From Phaeobacter sp. 22II1-1F12B (GTDB lineage Bacteria > Pseudomonadota > Alphaproteobacteria > Rhodobacterales > Rhodobacteraceae): DNA of 64,000 nt. Below, piece after piece: positions 28,900-37,935 of this stretch (positions are counted from its first letter, which is position 1; every line of letters begins with the position of its first letter). The stretch is taken from assembly GCF_002210165.1 (NCBI RefSeq), contig NZ_AQQP01000003.1, forward strand, positions 1 to 64,000, given 5' to 3'. A program made the position numbers and the translations under genes. The notes under the pieces are model-generated. The model searched no databases. It saw nothing but the letters and a program-made list of their open reading frames with translations, and had not been told where the DNA came from.

Positions 28900-31699
28900 C
28901 GCGTGATACCCCCTCAAGCGCCGCGTCGATCCGGGCGGCCGTTTCCGAATAGGACGCGACCAGCCCGTCCTGCAAACTGTCGAGATCCTCGGCCCCGGCG
29001 CTGCGGCAAAGGAATGCCGCGCCGCCCTCGCCAATGCGGGCGCTGTCAAGCGGACCACCGGTAAGCAGCCGTGCCGCCGTGCGTACGGCCCAGAGCCTGT
29101 CGTAAATAGTGCCAAGTGCCTTGGCATCCGCCTGCGACAACCAGCCCGCCGTCGCCGCCGCGCCAAGACCGTCGCCGACGCCGCGTACCGGCTCGCCCGC
29201 CAGCAGCGCGCCAGCCTGCGCGACCAGTTCGATATCCTGCATGCGCCCCGGCCCCGTCTTGGCGTCCCACGGACCGTCCGGAGATTTCGCAGCCATGAGC
29301 CTGTCGCGCATCTCGGCCACCTCGCGCAGCACCTTGTCGCGATCCTGCGCCTGCCCCAGCAGCTTGGCGCGGAAGGTTTCGATTTCCTGCCCAAGCCCGG
29401 TGCCGCTCTCGGTGATGACCCTTGCCCGGGTCAGGGCCAGATGTTCCCAGACCCATGCCTCGTTCTGCTGGTAGTCGCGGAAGCTAGTCCAGCTTGTGGC
29501 GACCGGCCCCTGATTTCCCGACGGGCGCAGGCGCATGTCCACCTCGTACAGCCGCCCTTCGGCCATCGGCGCGGTCAGCGCCGTGATCAGCGCCTGCGTC
29601 AGCCGCGCGTAATAGGGCCGTGCGGCAAGCGGGCGTTTCCCTTCAGAGCTTTCCTGATCCTCGGGGTCGTAGATCACGATCAGATCGAGATCGGAGGCCG
29701 CGTTTAGCGCCCGCGCCCCCAACGAGCCCATACCCAGCACGGCCGCCCCTCGGCCCGGCGGCGCCCCGTGCTTTTCCGCGAATTGCGTGACGACCGCCGG
29801 GAACAGCGCCTTGATGACACTGTCGGCGAGATCGGCATATTGCGCGCCCGCCTCATCCGCGCTGATCAGCCCGCGCAGATGGTGCACCCCGATGCGGAAC
29901 CGCCATTCCTTGGCCCATCGCCGTGCAGCATCCAGCTTGCTTTCGTAATCCGGCTCGCGGGCCAGCGCGTCGATTGCCCCCTTTGTCAGCGCTTCCTCGC
30001 CCGGCCAGTCGGCAAAGAAATCGCCACCGATCACCGCGTCAAAGACCGAGGCGTTGCGCGACAGGTAGCCCGCCAGCGCCGGCGAGGTGCCGACGATATC
30101 AACCAGCAGATCGATAAGCTGCGGATTGGCCTCAAACAGAGAAAAGAGCTGCACCCCGGCGGGCAGACCGGCAAGGAAACCGTCAAGCGCCAGCAGCGCT
30201 TCCTGCGGTTCGCTGGTGCGCGACAGGCGGTTAAGAAGCTCGGGGCGCAGCCGTTCGAAAATGCGCCGCGCCCGCTCGGATCGAAGCGCCGGGTAGCTTG
30301 GCCAGCGGCGACAGACCGAAATGTCGATCTCGGGAGGCGGGTCTTCCTGTGGGGTACCATGGGTGTCGGGGGCGAAGAACCCTTCGGTCAGCTCGTGCAC
30401 CGCGCTCAGCCGTTCGGCCAATTCAGCGCTAAGCGTCGCGCTGTCCTTGCCCATCAGGCAAGCAACGCGGGCCATTTCCTCGGGGTTGACCGGCACCTTG
30501 TGGGTCTGGGCGTCATGAACCATCTGGATGCGATGTTCGACTTCGCGGTGAGCGCGATAATACTCGATCAGGCGGTTGCTTATGTCCGAGGGGAGCCAGT
30601 TTCGCGCAGCCAGGGCCTGCAGCCCCGGCACAGTGCCGCGCAGGCGGAGGCTTTCGTCGCGCCCGCCTGCGATAAGTTGCCGGGTCTGGGTGAAGAATTC
30701 GATCTCGCGGATACCGCCGCGCCCAAGTTTCATGTCATGGCCCGGCACCGTGATGGCGCCGCCAAGTCCCTTGGTCTGTCGGATGCGCAGGCGCATGTCA
30801 TGGGCATCCTGAATCGCCGCAAAATCGAGATGCCGCCGCCAGATAAACGGGCGCAGGGTCTTGATGAACCGCGCCCCCGCCTTGAGATCGCCTGCCACGG
30901 GGTTGGCCTTGATATAGGCCGCGCGTTCCCACGTGCGCCCAAGGCTTTCGTAATAGGTTTCGGCCGCAGCCATTGACATGCAGACCGGCGTGACCGAGGG
31001 GTCGGGCCGCAGCCGCAGATCGGTGCGAAAGACATAGCCATCGCCGGTCCTGTCGCTAAGCGTCGCGCACATGTTGCGGGTGGCCCGGACAAGGCCCTGC
31101 CGCGCCTCGTGAAAATCGTCCGCGTCATAACGGGTTTCATCGAACAGCACGATCAGGTCGATATCCGAGGAATAATTGAGCTCGCCCGCGCCCATCTTGC
31201 CCATCGCCAGCACGACAAGGCCAGCAGCCTCGGCGATGTCATCTTCGCCCTGCCCCGGCAGTTTCCCGCGCCGGATAAGCTGGGCGATCTCAGCCTTCAT
31301 CGCCACATCGCAGGCCAGCGACGCGAAATCGCTGAGCGCGCCGGTCACGCGTTCCAGCGGCCAGACCCCGGCCAGATCGGCAAGCCCGGCGATCAGCGCG
31401 ACCCGTTGCTTGGCCTGCCGTAGCAGGGGTTTCAGCTCGTCCGCCTTTGGCAGGTGTTCGCGCTTTGCCGCGATGTCATCGAACAGTGCCGCAAGGGCTG
31501 CGTCCGCATCCTCGAGCGCGGGAACCAGCCAGTCCTTCTGCCGCTCGGCCAGTTCCTTGAGGTAAGGGCTGCTGCCCGCCGCGCCCCGGATCAGTTCCGC
31601 AAGATCGCCGTCAAGACCGGGCATACGGTCAAGACAGTCCTGCCCCAGTTCGGGATCATAGGCGCGGGGCAGACGGGTGATTTGACGGGCGAATTCCAT
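28889..31699 (-). CDS. glnE: Bifunctional glutamine synthetase adenylyltransferase/deadenylylase
   Basis: 936 residues, the usual length. The two nucleotidyltransferase domains are visible: A-M-G-K-M-G-A-G-E-L-N-Y-S-S-D-I-D-L-I-V near residue 175 and G-M-G-S-L-G-A-R-A-L-N-A-A-S-D-L-D-L-I-V near residue 655. The N-terminal one removes AMP from glutamine synthetase and the C-terminal one adds it, under PII control. Start chosen at ATG 31699 (M-E-F-A-R-Q); a TTG four codons earlier is possible. It overlaps a small downstream gene. Confidence 0.95.
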   Translation of the reverse strand: MEFARQITRLPRAYDPELGQDCLDRMPGLDGDLAELIRGAAGSSPYLKELAERQKDWLVPALEDADAALAALFDDIAAKREHLPKADELKPLLRQAKQRVALIAGLADLAGVWPLERVTGALSDFASLACDVAMKAEIAQLIRRGKLPGQGEDDIAEAAGLVVLAMGKMGAGELNYSSDIDLIVLFDETRYDADDFHEARQGLVRATRNMCATLSDRTGDGYVFRTDLRLRPDPSVTPVCMSMAAAETYYESLGRTWERAAYIKANPVAGDLKAGARFIKTLRPFIWRRHLDFAAIQDAHDMRLRIRQTKGLGGAITVPGHDMKLGRGGIREIEFFTQTRQLIAGGRDESLRLRGTVPGLQALAARNWLPSDISNRLIEYYRAHREVEHRIQMVHDAQTHKVPVNPEEMARVACLMGKDSATLSAELAERLSAVHELTEGFFAPDTHGTPQEDPPPEIDISVCRRWPSYPALRSERARRIFERLRPELLNRLSRTSEPQEALLALDGFLAGLPAGVQLFSLFEANPQLIDLLVDIVGTSPALAGYLSRNASVFDAVIGGDFFADWPGEEALTKGAIDALAREPDYESKLDAARRWAKEWRFRIGVHHLRGLISADEAGAQYADLADSVIKALFPAVVTQFAEKHGAPPGRGAAVLGMGSLGARALNAASDLDLIVIYDPEDQESSEGKRPLAARPYYARLTQALITALTAPMAEGRLYEVDMRLRPSGNQGPVATSWTSFRDYQQNEAWVWEHLALTRARVITESGTGLGQEIETFRAKLLGQAQDRDKVLREVAEMRDRLMAAKSPDGPWDAKTGPGRMQDIELVAQAGALLAGEPVRGVGDGLGAAATAGWLSQADAKALGTIYDRLWAVRTAARLLTGGPLDSARIGEGGAAFLCRSAGAEDLDSLQDGLVASYSETAARIDAALEGVSRDEE

Positions 31700-31738
31700 G
31701 CTCTGACGCAATCATGCCGCGCGCGGCGGCGCAAGGGT

Positions 31739-32131
31739 TCACAGACCCGCGACCGGCGTATCCTGCGAGAAGAGGTTGCGCCATCCATGCCCCTGCCGCT
31801 GCCAGAGAGAGGAGACATACATCTCTTGCCACTCTTGTCCACGCCGGAACCGCGCGCGGTAGGACAGCATGGCCAGATCCGGCGCATAGACCTGAAGGCG
31901 CGCTTCGCTCAGCGCGTATTCGGCCACGCTCGGCCCTGCATCAAGCTGGGACACATGCCCTTCGCGGTCGGAAAACCCGCTTGGATAGACGCCCAGGAAA
32001 TCCGGCGAAAGCGCAGCGCGATCAGCTTCGGCATCGCCCCGGACCAGCGCCTCCCAGACCGAGCTTTCCAGCGCCAACATCCCGGCAAGGTCCGGGGGTG
32101 GATTTTCTCTCTGTAACATGGTCTTGAACAT
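31739..32131 (-). CDS. NTF2-fold / SnoaL-like protein
   Basis: 130 residues with the pattern of DUF4440/SnoaL-like domains: an N-terminal helix pair (M-L-A-L-E-S-S-V-W-E-A-L-V), then L-S-P-D-F-L-G-V-Y-P-S-G-F-S, and C-terminal strands (L-S-Y-R-A-R-F, Y-V-S-S-L-W-Q-R). It may bind a small ligand. Function unknown. It ends 39 bases before glnE, so the two may be cotranscribed, and it is divergent from the YbaK gene. Confidence 0.65.
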   Translation of the reverse strand: MFKTMLQRENPPPDLAGMLALESSVWEALVRGDAEADRAALSPDFLGVYPSGFSDREGHVSQLDAGPSVAEYALSEARLQVYAPDLAMLSYRARFRRGQEWQEMYVSSLWQRQGHGWRNLFSQDTPVAGL

Positions 32132-32169
32132 GCACGCCCGTCCTGCCGCGTCAATCGAGAGAAAGAAGA

Positions 32170-32637
32170 ATGAGCAAGAGCCTGAAACGAGTCCGCGCCG
32201 CCCTTGAAGCCGCAGGCGAAACCCCGGACATCCGCGAAACCGCCCTCGCCCGCACCGCGCAGGATGCCGCAGATGCGCTGGGCTGCGGGGTCGACCAGAT
32301 CGCCAAGTCGATCATCTTTCGCGGGACAGAAAGCAACGAGGCGCTGCTTTTCGTGACGGCAGGTGGCAATCGCGTCGACGCCAGCAAGGCCACGGCACTG
32401 GCGGGCGAACCGCTCGACAAGGCGGATGCCGCGCTGATCCGGGCACAGACCGGCTTTGCCATCGGCGGCGTTTCCCCGGTGGGCCATCTCAACCCGATCC
32501 GTAGTTTCCTTGACCCGCGCCTGATGGATTTCGAGGTAATCTGGGCCGCAGCCGGTACGCCGCACCATGTGTTTTCCATCGCGCCGCAGCGCCTGTCGGC
32601 ACTGACCGGGGCCGAATTCGTCCATTTCACGGAATAA
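32170..32637 (+). CDS. YbaK/ProX-type aminoacyl-tRNA deacylase
   Basis: 155 residues of the YbaK/EbsC fold. Typical segments are Q-I-A-K-S-I-I-F (conserved Lys), F-V-T-A-G-G-N-R-V-D and I-G-G-V-S-P-V-G-H. These enzymes hydrolyse mischarged tRNA, such as Cys- or Ala-tRNA(Pro). The specificity cannot be told here. Start ATG 32170 follows AGAAAGAAG. It is single and divergent from the NTF2-like gene. Confidence 0.85.
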   Translation: MSKSLKRVRAALEAAGETPDIRETALARTAQDAADALGCGVDQIAKSIIFRGTESNEALLFVTAGGNRVDASKATALAGEPLDKADAALIRAQTGFAIGGVSPVGHLNPIRSFLDPRLMDFEVIWAAAGTPHHVFSIAPQRLSALTGAEFVHFTE

Positions 32638-32666
32638 CGCCTGCGCCGAGCCGTCCAAAGCGATAA

Positions 32667-32683
32667 TGTAAATTCTTTTCACA
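32667..32683. promoter_or_regulatory. Inverted repeat TGTAAA-N5-TTCACA (distal operator)
   Basis: Same half-site and spacing as the element at 32726, with one mismatched base, 59 bases upstream centre to centre. It probably binds the same dimeric regulator. Confidence 0.5.
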
Positions 32684-32725
32684 TCACCCCTTGCAGAGGG
32701 CCGGGTGACTTCCCATCTGGTGTAA

Positions 32726-32742
32726 TGTGAAAGACATTCACA
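32726..32742. promoter_or_regulatory. Inverted repeat TGTGAA-N5-TTCACA (proximal operator)
   Basis: Perfect six-base arms around agaca, ending 32 bases before the DUF2852 start. The spacing is one base longer than a CRP box (TGTGA-N6-TCACA). It may alternatively form an mRNA hairpin near the ribosome site. Confidence 0.5.
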
Positions 32743-32774
32743 TCCATCTGATCCAACACCGGAGACTGACGACG

Positions 32775-33200
32775 ATGCAAACATTGACCAGCACTGCCCA
32801 TGCCCCATCGCCGATGGGCTGGTTTTCCAAGGCCGAACACTGGCTTGACGCACGCGGCAAAGGCGCGTGGATCGCCGTGATGGTACTCGGTTTTGTCTTC
32901 TTCTGGCCTGTAGGTCTCGCCCTTCTTGCCTATATGATCTGGAGCAAACGCATGTTCAATTCTTCCTGCAAGCGCCGCTCGGCGTGGAAATCGACGCAAT
33001 ACAGCATGTCCTCGACCACCGGAAACAGCGCCTTTGACGCCTACAAGGCCGATACGCTGAAACGGCTTGAGCAGGAGCAGCATGATTTCGAGGCCTTCCT
33101 CGAGCGTCTGCGCGAAGCCAAGGACAAGGCCGAGTTCGACCAGTTCATCGACGAACGTGCCCGCAAGAGCGAAGACAACGGCACCGAATCGACACTTTGA
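32775..33200 (+). CDS. DUF2852 membrane protein
   Basis: 141 residues. The segment W-F-S-K-A-E-H-W-L-D-A-R-G-K-G-A-W-I-A precedes a single transmembrane helix (about residues 32-55: V-M-V-L-G-F-V-F-F-W-P-V-G-L-A-L-L), which matches DUF2852. A charged C-terminal half (D-F-E-A-F-L-E-R-L-R-E-A-K-D-K-A-E-F) is probably coiled coil in the cytoplasm. Start ATG 32775 is chosen for the upstream GGAG; the frame opens 16 codons earlier within the operator. The paired repeats suggest tight regulation. Confidence 0.75.
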   Translation: MQTLTSTAHAPSPMGWFSKAEHWLDARGKGAWIAVMVLGFVFFWPVGLALLAYMIWSKRMFNSSCKRRSAWKSTQYSMSSTTGNSAFDAYKADTLKRLEQEQHDFEAFLERLREAKDKAEFDQFIDERARKSEDNGTESTL

Positions 33201-33211
33201 CCGATATTTGT

Positions 33212-33238
33212 GCAATCCCTGCAACCGGCGGGGATTGC
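33212..33238 (+). terminator. Hairpin between DUF2852 and RDD genes
   Basis: Arms gcaatccc (33212-33219) and gggattgc (33231-33238) form an 8-bp stem. There is no T run, so it may be partial termination or mRNA processing. Confidence 0.4.
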
Positions 33239-33270
33239 CGCTTACTGCTAAACAAAGGACCCTAACAACC

Positions 33271-33714
33271 ATGTCAGCCCTGCCCGATGCGGAACGACAG
33301 CCGCAATTTTACGAAAACGTACCGGCCAAGCGTCTCGTCGCCTGGATCGTCGACACGATCCTGATCGTGTTGCTCTCGCTGGTCGTGGTCGTGCTGACCG
33401 CCTTTGTCGGGCTCTTCGTCTGGCCCATCCTCTACCTGACAATTGGTTTTATTTACCGAACGGTAACCATCGCAAACGGCTCTGCCACATGGGGCATGCG
33501 CTTTGTCGGGCTGGAGCTGCGCGACATCAACGGACGGCCTTTTGACCTTTCGCTGGCTTTTCTGCACACCTTTGGCTATACGCTCAGCATGGCTGTGCCG
33601 ATCCTTCAGGTCATCTCGGTGATCATGATGCTAACCGGGCCGCGGGCACAGGGCCTCACGGATTCTCTACTCGGTTCGGTCGCGCTCAATCGCCGCGCAT
33701 CGGCCCTGAGTTAA
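33271..33714 (+). CDS. RDD-family membrane protein
   Basis: 147 residues. The RDD domain signature appears as R-L-V-A-W-I-V-D-T-I (Arg and Asp of the first helix), followed by a second helix and the G-M-R-F-V-G-L-E-L-R-D loop, then a third helix. Family members are small membrane proteins, some linked to ion or solute transport. Start ATG 33271 has AAAGGA upstream; the frame is open far upstream but overlaps the DUF2852 gene. It may be cotranscribed with it. Confidence 0.8.
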   Translation: MSALPDAERQPQFYENVPAKRLVAWIVDTILIVLLSLVVVVLTAFVGLFVWPILYLTIGFIYRTVTIANGSATWGMRFVGLELRDINGRPFDLSLAFLHTFGYTLSMAVPILQVISVIMMLTGPRAQGLTDSLLGSVALNRRASALS

Positions 33715-33778
33715 CTTCGCTACTTGGCGGGGCCGTATCGCGTTGTTATCATCATTGAAACAGAACGATGACTGATTG

Positions 33779-34600
33779 ATGCGCCACACTTTGCCAATAG
33801 CTCCGCAGTTCTATGTAACTGCGCCTCAGCCCTGCCCTTATCTCGAGGGCAGGATGGAGCGTAAGCTGTTCACGGCACTGCAGGGCGAAAACTCCGACAA
33901 GCTGAACAACTCGCTTTCGCAGCAAGGCTTTCGCCGGTCGCAAAACGTGTTGTACCGCCCTTCCTGCGCAGAATGTTCCGCCTGCCTGTCGGCGCGGATC
34001 GACGTGTCGCGGTTCAAGGCTTCGCGCAACCAGCGCAAGGTGATCTCGCGCAATGCCGGGATCCAGCGCAAGGCAACATCGCCCTGGGCGACCGAAGACC
34101 AGTATGACCTGTTCCGCCGATATCTTGATTCACGCCATGCGGATGGCGGCATGGCCGATATGGACGTGTTCGAATTCGCCGCGATGATCGAGGAAACCCC
34201 GATCCGCAGCCGGGTGATCGAATATTCCGATCCCGAGGAAAATGAGATGATCGGCGTCAGCCTCACGGATGTGCTCGATGACGGGCTAAGCATGGTCTAT
34301 TCCTTTTACGCCCCCGACCGTCCCCGTGCGAGCCTAGGCACCTACATGATCCTCGATCACGTGCAGATCGCGCTCGATGCAGGGCTACCTTATGTCTATC
34401 TCGGGTACTGGGTGCCGGGCAGCCAGAAGATGGATTACAAATCCAAGTTCTCGGGGCTCGAGGTCTATCTGGGGGGCGAATGGCAGCAGATGCGCGACCC
34501 TGCGGCCTATTCCTCGGACCTGCACCCCCTGTCGACCGATCCGATTGCCGAACAGGTCGCCAACATCAACCTTCCCGACCGCCGCCCGACCAACGGCTGA
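33779..34600 (+). CDS. bpt: Aspartate/glutamate leucyltransferase (N-end rule, ATE/Bpt family)
   Basis: 273 residues of the ATE family. The N-terminal Cys-rich signature ([11 protein letters not shown]) and the C-terminal acyltransferase core ([25 protein letters not shown]) are clear. In alphaproteobacteria such enzymes transfer Leu (Bpt) or Arg to N-terminal acidic residues to mark proteins for ClpSAP. Start at ATG 33779; TTG just before it is also in frame. Which amino acid is used cannot be read from the sequence. Confidence 0.88.
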   Translation: MRHTLPIAPQFYVTAPQPCPYLEGRMERKLFTALQGENSDKLNNSLSQQGFRRSQNVLYRPSCAECSACLSARIDVSRFKASRNQRKVISRNAGIQRKATSPWATEDQYDLFRRYLDSRHADGGMADMDVFEFAAMIEETPIRSRVIEYSDPEENEMIGVSLTDVLDDGLSMVYSFYAPDRPRASLGTYMILDHVQIALDAGLPYVYLGYWVPGSQKMDYKSKFSGLEVYLGGEWQQMRDPAAYSSDLHPLSTDPIAEQVANINLPDRRPTNG

Positions 34601-34750
34601 CGCCGTCGCATGGTATGGAAATGACGGCGGATATCTGCCGGTTTTCCCTGTGGCGGACGGGTGCCTTGCCCCCCTCGCCACTGCTTTCTTGATTTGCCAC
34701 GACCCCGTGCCCACCTCGGTTACAACCGTATTCGCACAGGGAGATTTCCG

Positions 34751-35470
34751 ATGGATATCAATAAGCTGCTGGACAGTTTTCTGGGTTCGGGTCAGTCCGG
34801 CCAGGGCGGATCGCAACAGGGAACATCGGTCAGCGACCGGGTGTCGAACCTGCCCGGCGGGCTTGCGGGCGGTGCTGCAGCCGGTGGCATGATCGCGCTG
34901 CTGCTTGGCACCAAGAAGGGTCGCAAACTGGGCGGCAAGGCGCTGAAATACGGCGGGCTCGCCGCTGTCGGCGGGCTGGCCTACAAGGCCTATCGCGATT
35001 GGCAGACAAACCAGCCATCCGGCACCGAGGAAGCCCCGCTGAACCTGCCGAAACCGCCCACGAACAGCGGCTTTGATATCGAGAACGATCAGGATGCCAG
35101 CGGTCAGGATTTCCGCCTGTCGCTGATGCGCGCGATGATTTCGGCCGCCAAGTCGGACGATCACATCGATCAGGACGAACATATGCGCATCCGCGAGCAG
35201 ATCGAACGGCTGGGTCTTGGTGCCGAAGAGAAAGCCGCCCTATTCGACTGCTTCTCGGCCCCCGCAGATGCCTCGGCCACCGCGCGGCTTGCCCGGACGG
35301 ATGAACAGCGCGCCGAAATTTATCTGGCATCCGTGCTTGCCGTTGATCCCGACACGCCCGAGGAGAAGGCCTATCTCGACGATCTGGCGCGCCACCTCGC
35401 CATGCCCGACGGTCTGCGCGGGCACCTTGATCTCGAGGCCAGCGCCGCCCGCAAACAAGTGCTGGAATAA
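34751..35470 (+). CDS. DUF533 / TerB-like tellurite-resistance family protein
   Basis: 239 residues. A Gly-rich N-terminal region (G-G-L-A-G-G-A-A-A-G-G-M-I-A-L-L-L-G) with a short hydrophobic segment is followed by a TerB-like all-helical domain (L-M-R-A-M-I-S-A-A-K-S-D-D-H-I-D-Q-D-E) with metal-binding acidic residues. It resembles YebE/DUF533 inner-membrane proteins. Function unknown. Start ATG 34751 follows GGGAGA; an open frame extends upstream but without homology. A strong terminator follows. Confidence 0.8.
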   Translation: MDINKLLDSFLGSGQSGQGGSQQGTSVSDRVSNLPGGLAGGAAAGGMIALLLGTKKGRKLGGKALKYGGLAAVGGLAYKAYRDWQTNQPSGTEEAPLNLPKPPTNSGFDIENDQDASGQDFRLSLMRAMISAAKSDDHIDQDEHMRIREQIERLGLGAEEKAALFDCFSAPADASATARLARTDEQRAEIYLASVLAVDPDTPEEKAYLDDLARHLAMPDGLRGHLDLEASAARKQVLE

Positions 35471-35495
35471 GCCCGACCAAAAGCCGGAAACGAAG

Positions 35496-35525
35496 AAACC
35501 GCGCCCCGTGTGAGGCGCGGTTTTT
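35496..35525 (+). terminator. Terminator of the DUF533 gene
   Basis: Arms aaaccgcgcc (35496-35505) and ggcgcggttt (35514-35523) form a 10-bp stem followed by T residues. Confidence 0.85.
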
Positions 35526-35551
35526 GTTTCACCGTAGCAAGTTAACCGGGA

Positions 35552-37924
35552 TCAGTAGCCGCCAAGCAATTGCGGCACGATCGTCACGATGGCGGGGAAC
35601 AGCCAGAGCAGCCCCAGCCCCGCGACCTGGATCAGCACGAATGGCAGGATCCCGCGGTAGATGTGCCCGGTCGTCACCTCTGGCGGGGCAACCCCACGCA
35701 GGTAGAAGAGCGCGAAACCGAAAGGCGGCGTCAGGAAAGACGTCTGCAGGTTCACCGCGATCATGATCGTCACCCATTTCGGGTCAAAGCTGCCGCCGTA
35801 GATGACGGGGCCGACGATGGGCACAACGATGTAGATGATCTCGAGGAAGTCGAGCACAAAGCCCAGCACGAACAGCACCAGCATCACGATAAGGAAGACT
35901 TTGAATTCGTTGTCAAAGCTCATAAGGAACTGCTGGATGTAATGCTCGCCCCCAAAAGAGATCACCACGAGGTTCAGCAGCTGTGACCCGATCAGGATGG
36001 TGAACACCATCGAGGTCACCTTGGCCGTTTCCCGTACCACCGGGCGCAGAACGCCGGTACGGTAGAGCACCCAGCAGGAATAGGCCAGACCAAAGGCGGC
36101 GATCATGTAGCTTGCATAGGCAAGGAAGAACGCGACCCAGCCCTCGAACGTGACATTCGCCTGATTGATGCGCAGGTCAAAGTTCATGCCAAGCAGGATC
36201 ATCACGACAACCGCCAGCGTGGCCATGATGATGATCTTGCCTGATCCGCCTTCGTCCTTGAGCTTGCGATAGGCCGCGAGCATGATCGCCCCCGCCGCGC
36301 CAAGCGCCGCTGCCGGCGTCGGGTTGGTGATGCCGCCAAGGATCGACCCCAGCACCGCCACAATCAGGACCAGCGGCGGAAAGACCACGCGGATCAGGTC
36401 GTTCTGCGCCAGCCGTGCGGCCGCATGACGACAGGACCAGAGCGTGATGGCCAGCGGGATCGCCAGCAACAGCACCGTGGCGCCCGACGAGGTCAGCGGC
36501 CCGATCAGCAGCAGATCGACGATCAGCACGAGAACAAGCCCAAGCGCGCCCACCAGCAACGGAACCGGCGACGCCATCGGCGCAACACCACGCGCCGTGG
36601 TCAGCACCAGACCCAGCAGAACCACGATGGTGGCAACACCGGTGCCGATCGGTGCGGCATTCATCACAGGCACGCTGTCGGCAGGCGTTTCAATGCCATC
36701 TGCATCGGCGGCGTCTTCTGCCGCCTGTGCTTCGGCCTCGGCCACGGCGGCCGCGCCGGCCGCGCGCAGCGCCACGGATTCATCCCATTTTTCCTGACCG
36801 TGCAGTTCGATCATCGACGCCTGACACTGTTCACTGACATTGGTACGCAGGATCGAAACGTTCTCGGCATCGTTGCTCGCGCTCAGATGACGGTCCTGTG
36901 CCCCGATCACGCCGATTTCGGCCAGCAGGACTGCGCCACCGATCAGCAGGACCGGCGCGGCGATGAACCAGCCAAGACGTTCGTTACGGGTCAGCGGGTT
37001 ACCGCCCCGCGCAGCAAGCGTGACGGCAGGTGCACGTGACGGGTTCAGCAGCGCATAAACAAAGGCATAGCCTGCGTAGAGCATTGCCAGCAGAATGCCA
37101 GGCAGCATGGCCGACTGGAACAGTGTACCCACGGAAACAACCGCCGGACGACCCAGATAGGTCAGCGCGTCGGAACAACCCGCCGCCTGTGCCCGCGCCT
37201 CTTGCGCCGTGGAATACAGATCGCCCGCGAGCGTTCCCAGCAGAACGATCACGATGGACGGCGGAATGATCTGACCCAGCGTCCCCGAAGCCGCAATGAC
37301 ACCGGTCGAAATCTCGGGCGAATAGCCGTTGCGCAGCATGGTCGGCAGCGACAGCAGCCCCATAGTCACCACGGTCGCACCGACGATCCCGGTCGAAGCG
37401 GCAAGGAAAGCACCCACGACAACAACCGAAACCGCCAGACCGCCCGGCAGCGGACCAAAGACACGCGCCATCGTGGTCAGAAGATCTTCGGCGATTTTCG
37501 AGCGTTCCAGCACGATGCCCATCATCACGAACATCAGTACCGCCAGAAGCGTCTCGATGGACTGCCCGGCAAAGACACGGTCGTTCATGCGGTTGACGAT
37601 AAAGGACAGGTTGCGGTTCAGCGCCTGTTCCCAGCCACCGTCGAACACCGGCGTGTCATATCGCGGTAGTTCGGGGTATCGGAAAACCGAGATTGCATCC
37701 CTGTGAACGCCGGAATTCACCAGCTGTTGATAGGCATCCGACCCGGTGTCGATCGCCTGATGCACAAGCAGACCGGCACTGTCGAGCCCGGCAATGATGC
37801 CAAAGGAAATGGCACCGGCACCCGAAATGGCGAATGCCACCGGAAAGCCGGACAGAATACCCGCGAAGAGGCAGAGCAGAACGATGATCAGGCCGATCTC
37901 GACGCCGTCTAAACCCAAAAACAT
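35552..37924 (-). CDS. dctM: TRAP transporter large permease (DctM-type, extended)
   Basis: 790 residues against about 430 for ordinary DctM. The N-terminal half has the DctM motifs (G-F-P-V-A-F-A-I-S-G, A-S-G-T-L-G-Q-I-I-P-P-S) and the C-terminal end the matching second half (L-T-P-P-F-G-F-A-L-F-Y-L). The extra part, about residues 300-550, includes a hydrophilic Ala/Glu-rich stretch (about 388-412) and additional hydrophobic segments. It forms a sodium-coupled solute importer with the adjacent small permease and binding protein. The size is probably a family variant, not a fusion artefact, since the frame is intact throughout. Confidence 0.85.
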   Translation of the reverse strand: MFLGLDGVEIGLIIVLLCLFAGILSGFPVAFAISGAGAISFGIIAGLDSAGLLVHQAIDTGSDAYQQLVNSGVHRDAISVFRYPELPRYDTPVFDGGWEQALNRNLSFIVNRMNDRVFAGQSIETLLAVLMFVMMGIVLERSKIAEDLLTTMARVFGPLPGGLAVSVVVVGAFLAASTGIVGATVVTMGLLSLPTMLRNGYSPEISTGVIAASGTLGQIIPPSIVIVLLGTLAGDLYSTAQEARAQAAGCSDALTYLGRPAVVSVGTLFQSAMLPGILLAMLYAGYAFVYALLNPSRAPAVTLAARGGNPLTRNERLGWFIAAPVLLIGGAVLLAEIGVIGAQDRHLSASNDAENVSILRTNVSEQCQASMIELHGQEKWDESVALRAAGAAAVAEAEAQAAEDAADADGIETPADSVPVMNAAPIGTGVATIVVLLGLVLTTARGVAPMASPVPLLVGALGLVLVLIVDLLLIGPLTSSGATVLLLAIPLAITLWSCRHAAARLAQNDLIRVVFPPLVLIVAVLGSILGGITNPTPAAALGAAGAIMLAAYRKLKDEGGSGKIIIMATLAVVVMILLGMNFDLRINQANVTFEGWVAFFLAYASYMIAAFGLAYSCWVLYRTGVLRPVVRETAKVTSMVFTILIGSQLLNLVVISFGGEHYIQQFLMSFDNEFKVFLIVMLVLFVLGFVLDFLEIIYIVVPIVGPVIYGGSFDPKWVTIMIAVNLQTSFLTPPFGFALFYLRGVAPPEVTTGHIYRGILPFVLIQVAGLGLLWLFPAIVTIVPQLLGGY

Positions 37925-37935
37925 ATGTCGTTCCC

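Noticed and set aside
32726-32742. CRP-type box reading of TGTGA...TCACA
   Set aside because: The spacer is seven bases, not six, so it does not fit the CRP consensus; kept as an unassigned operator.
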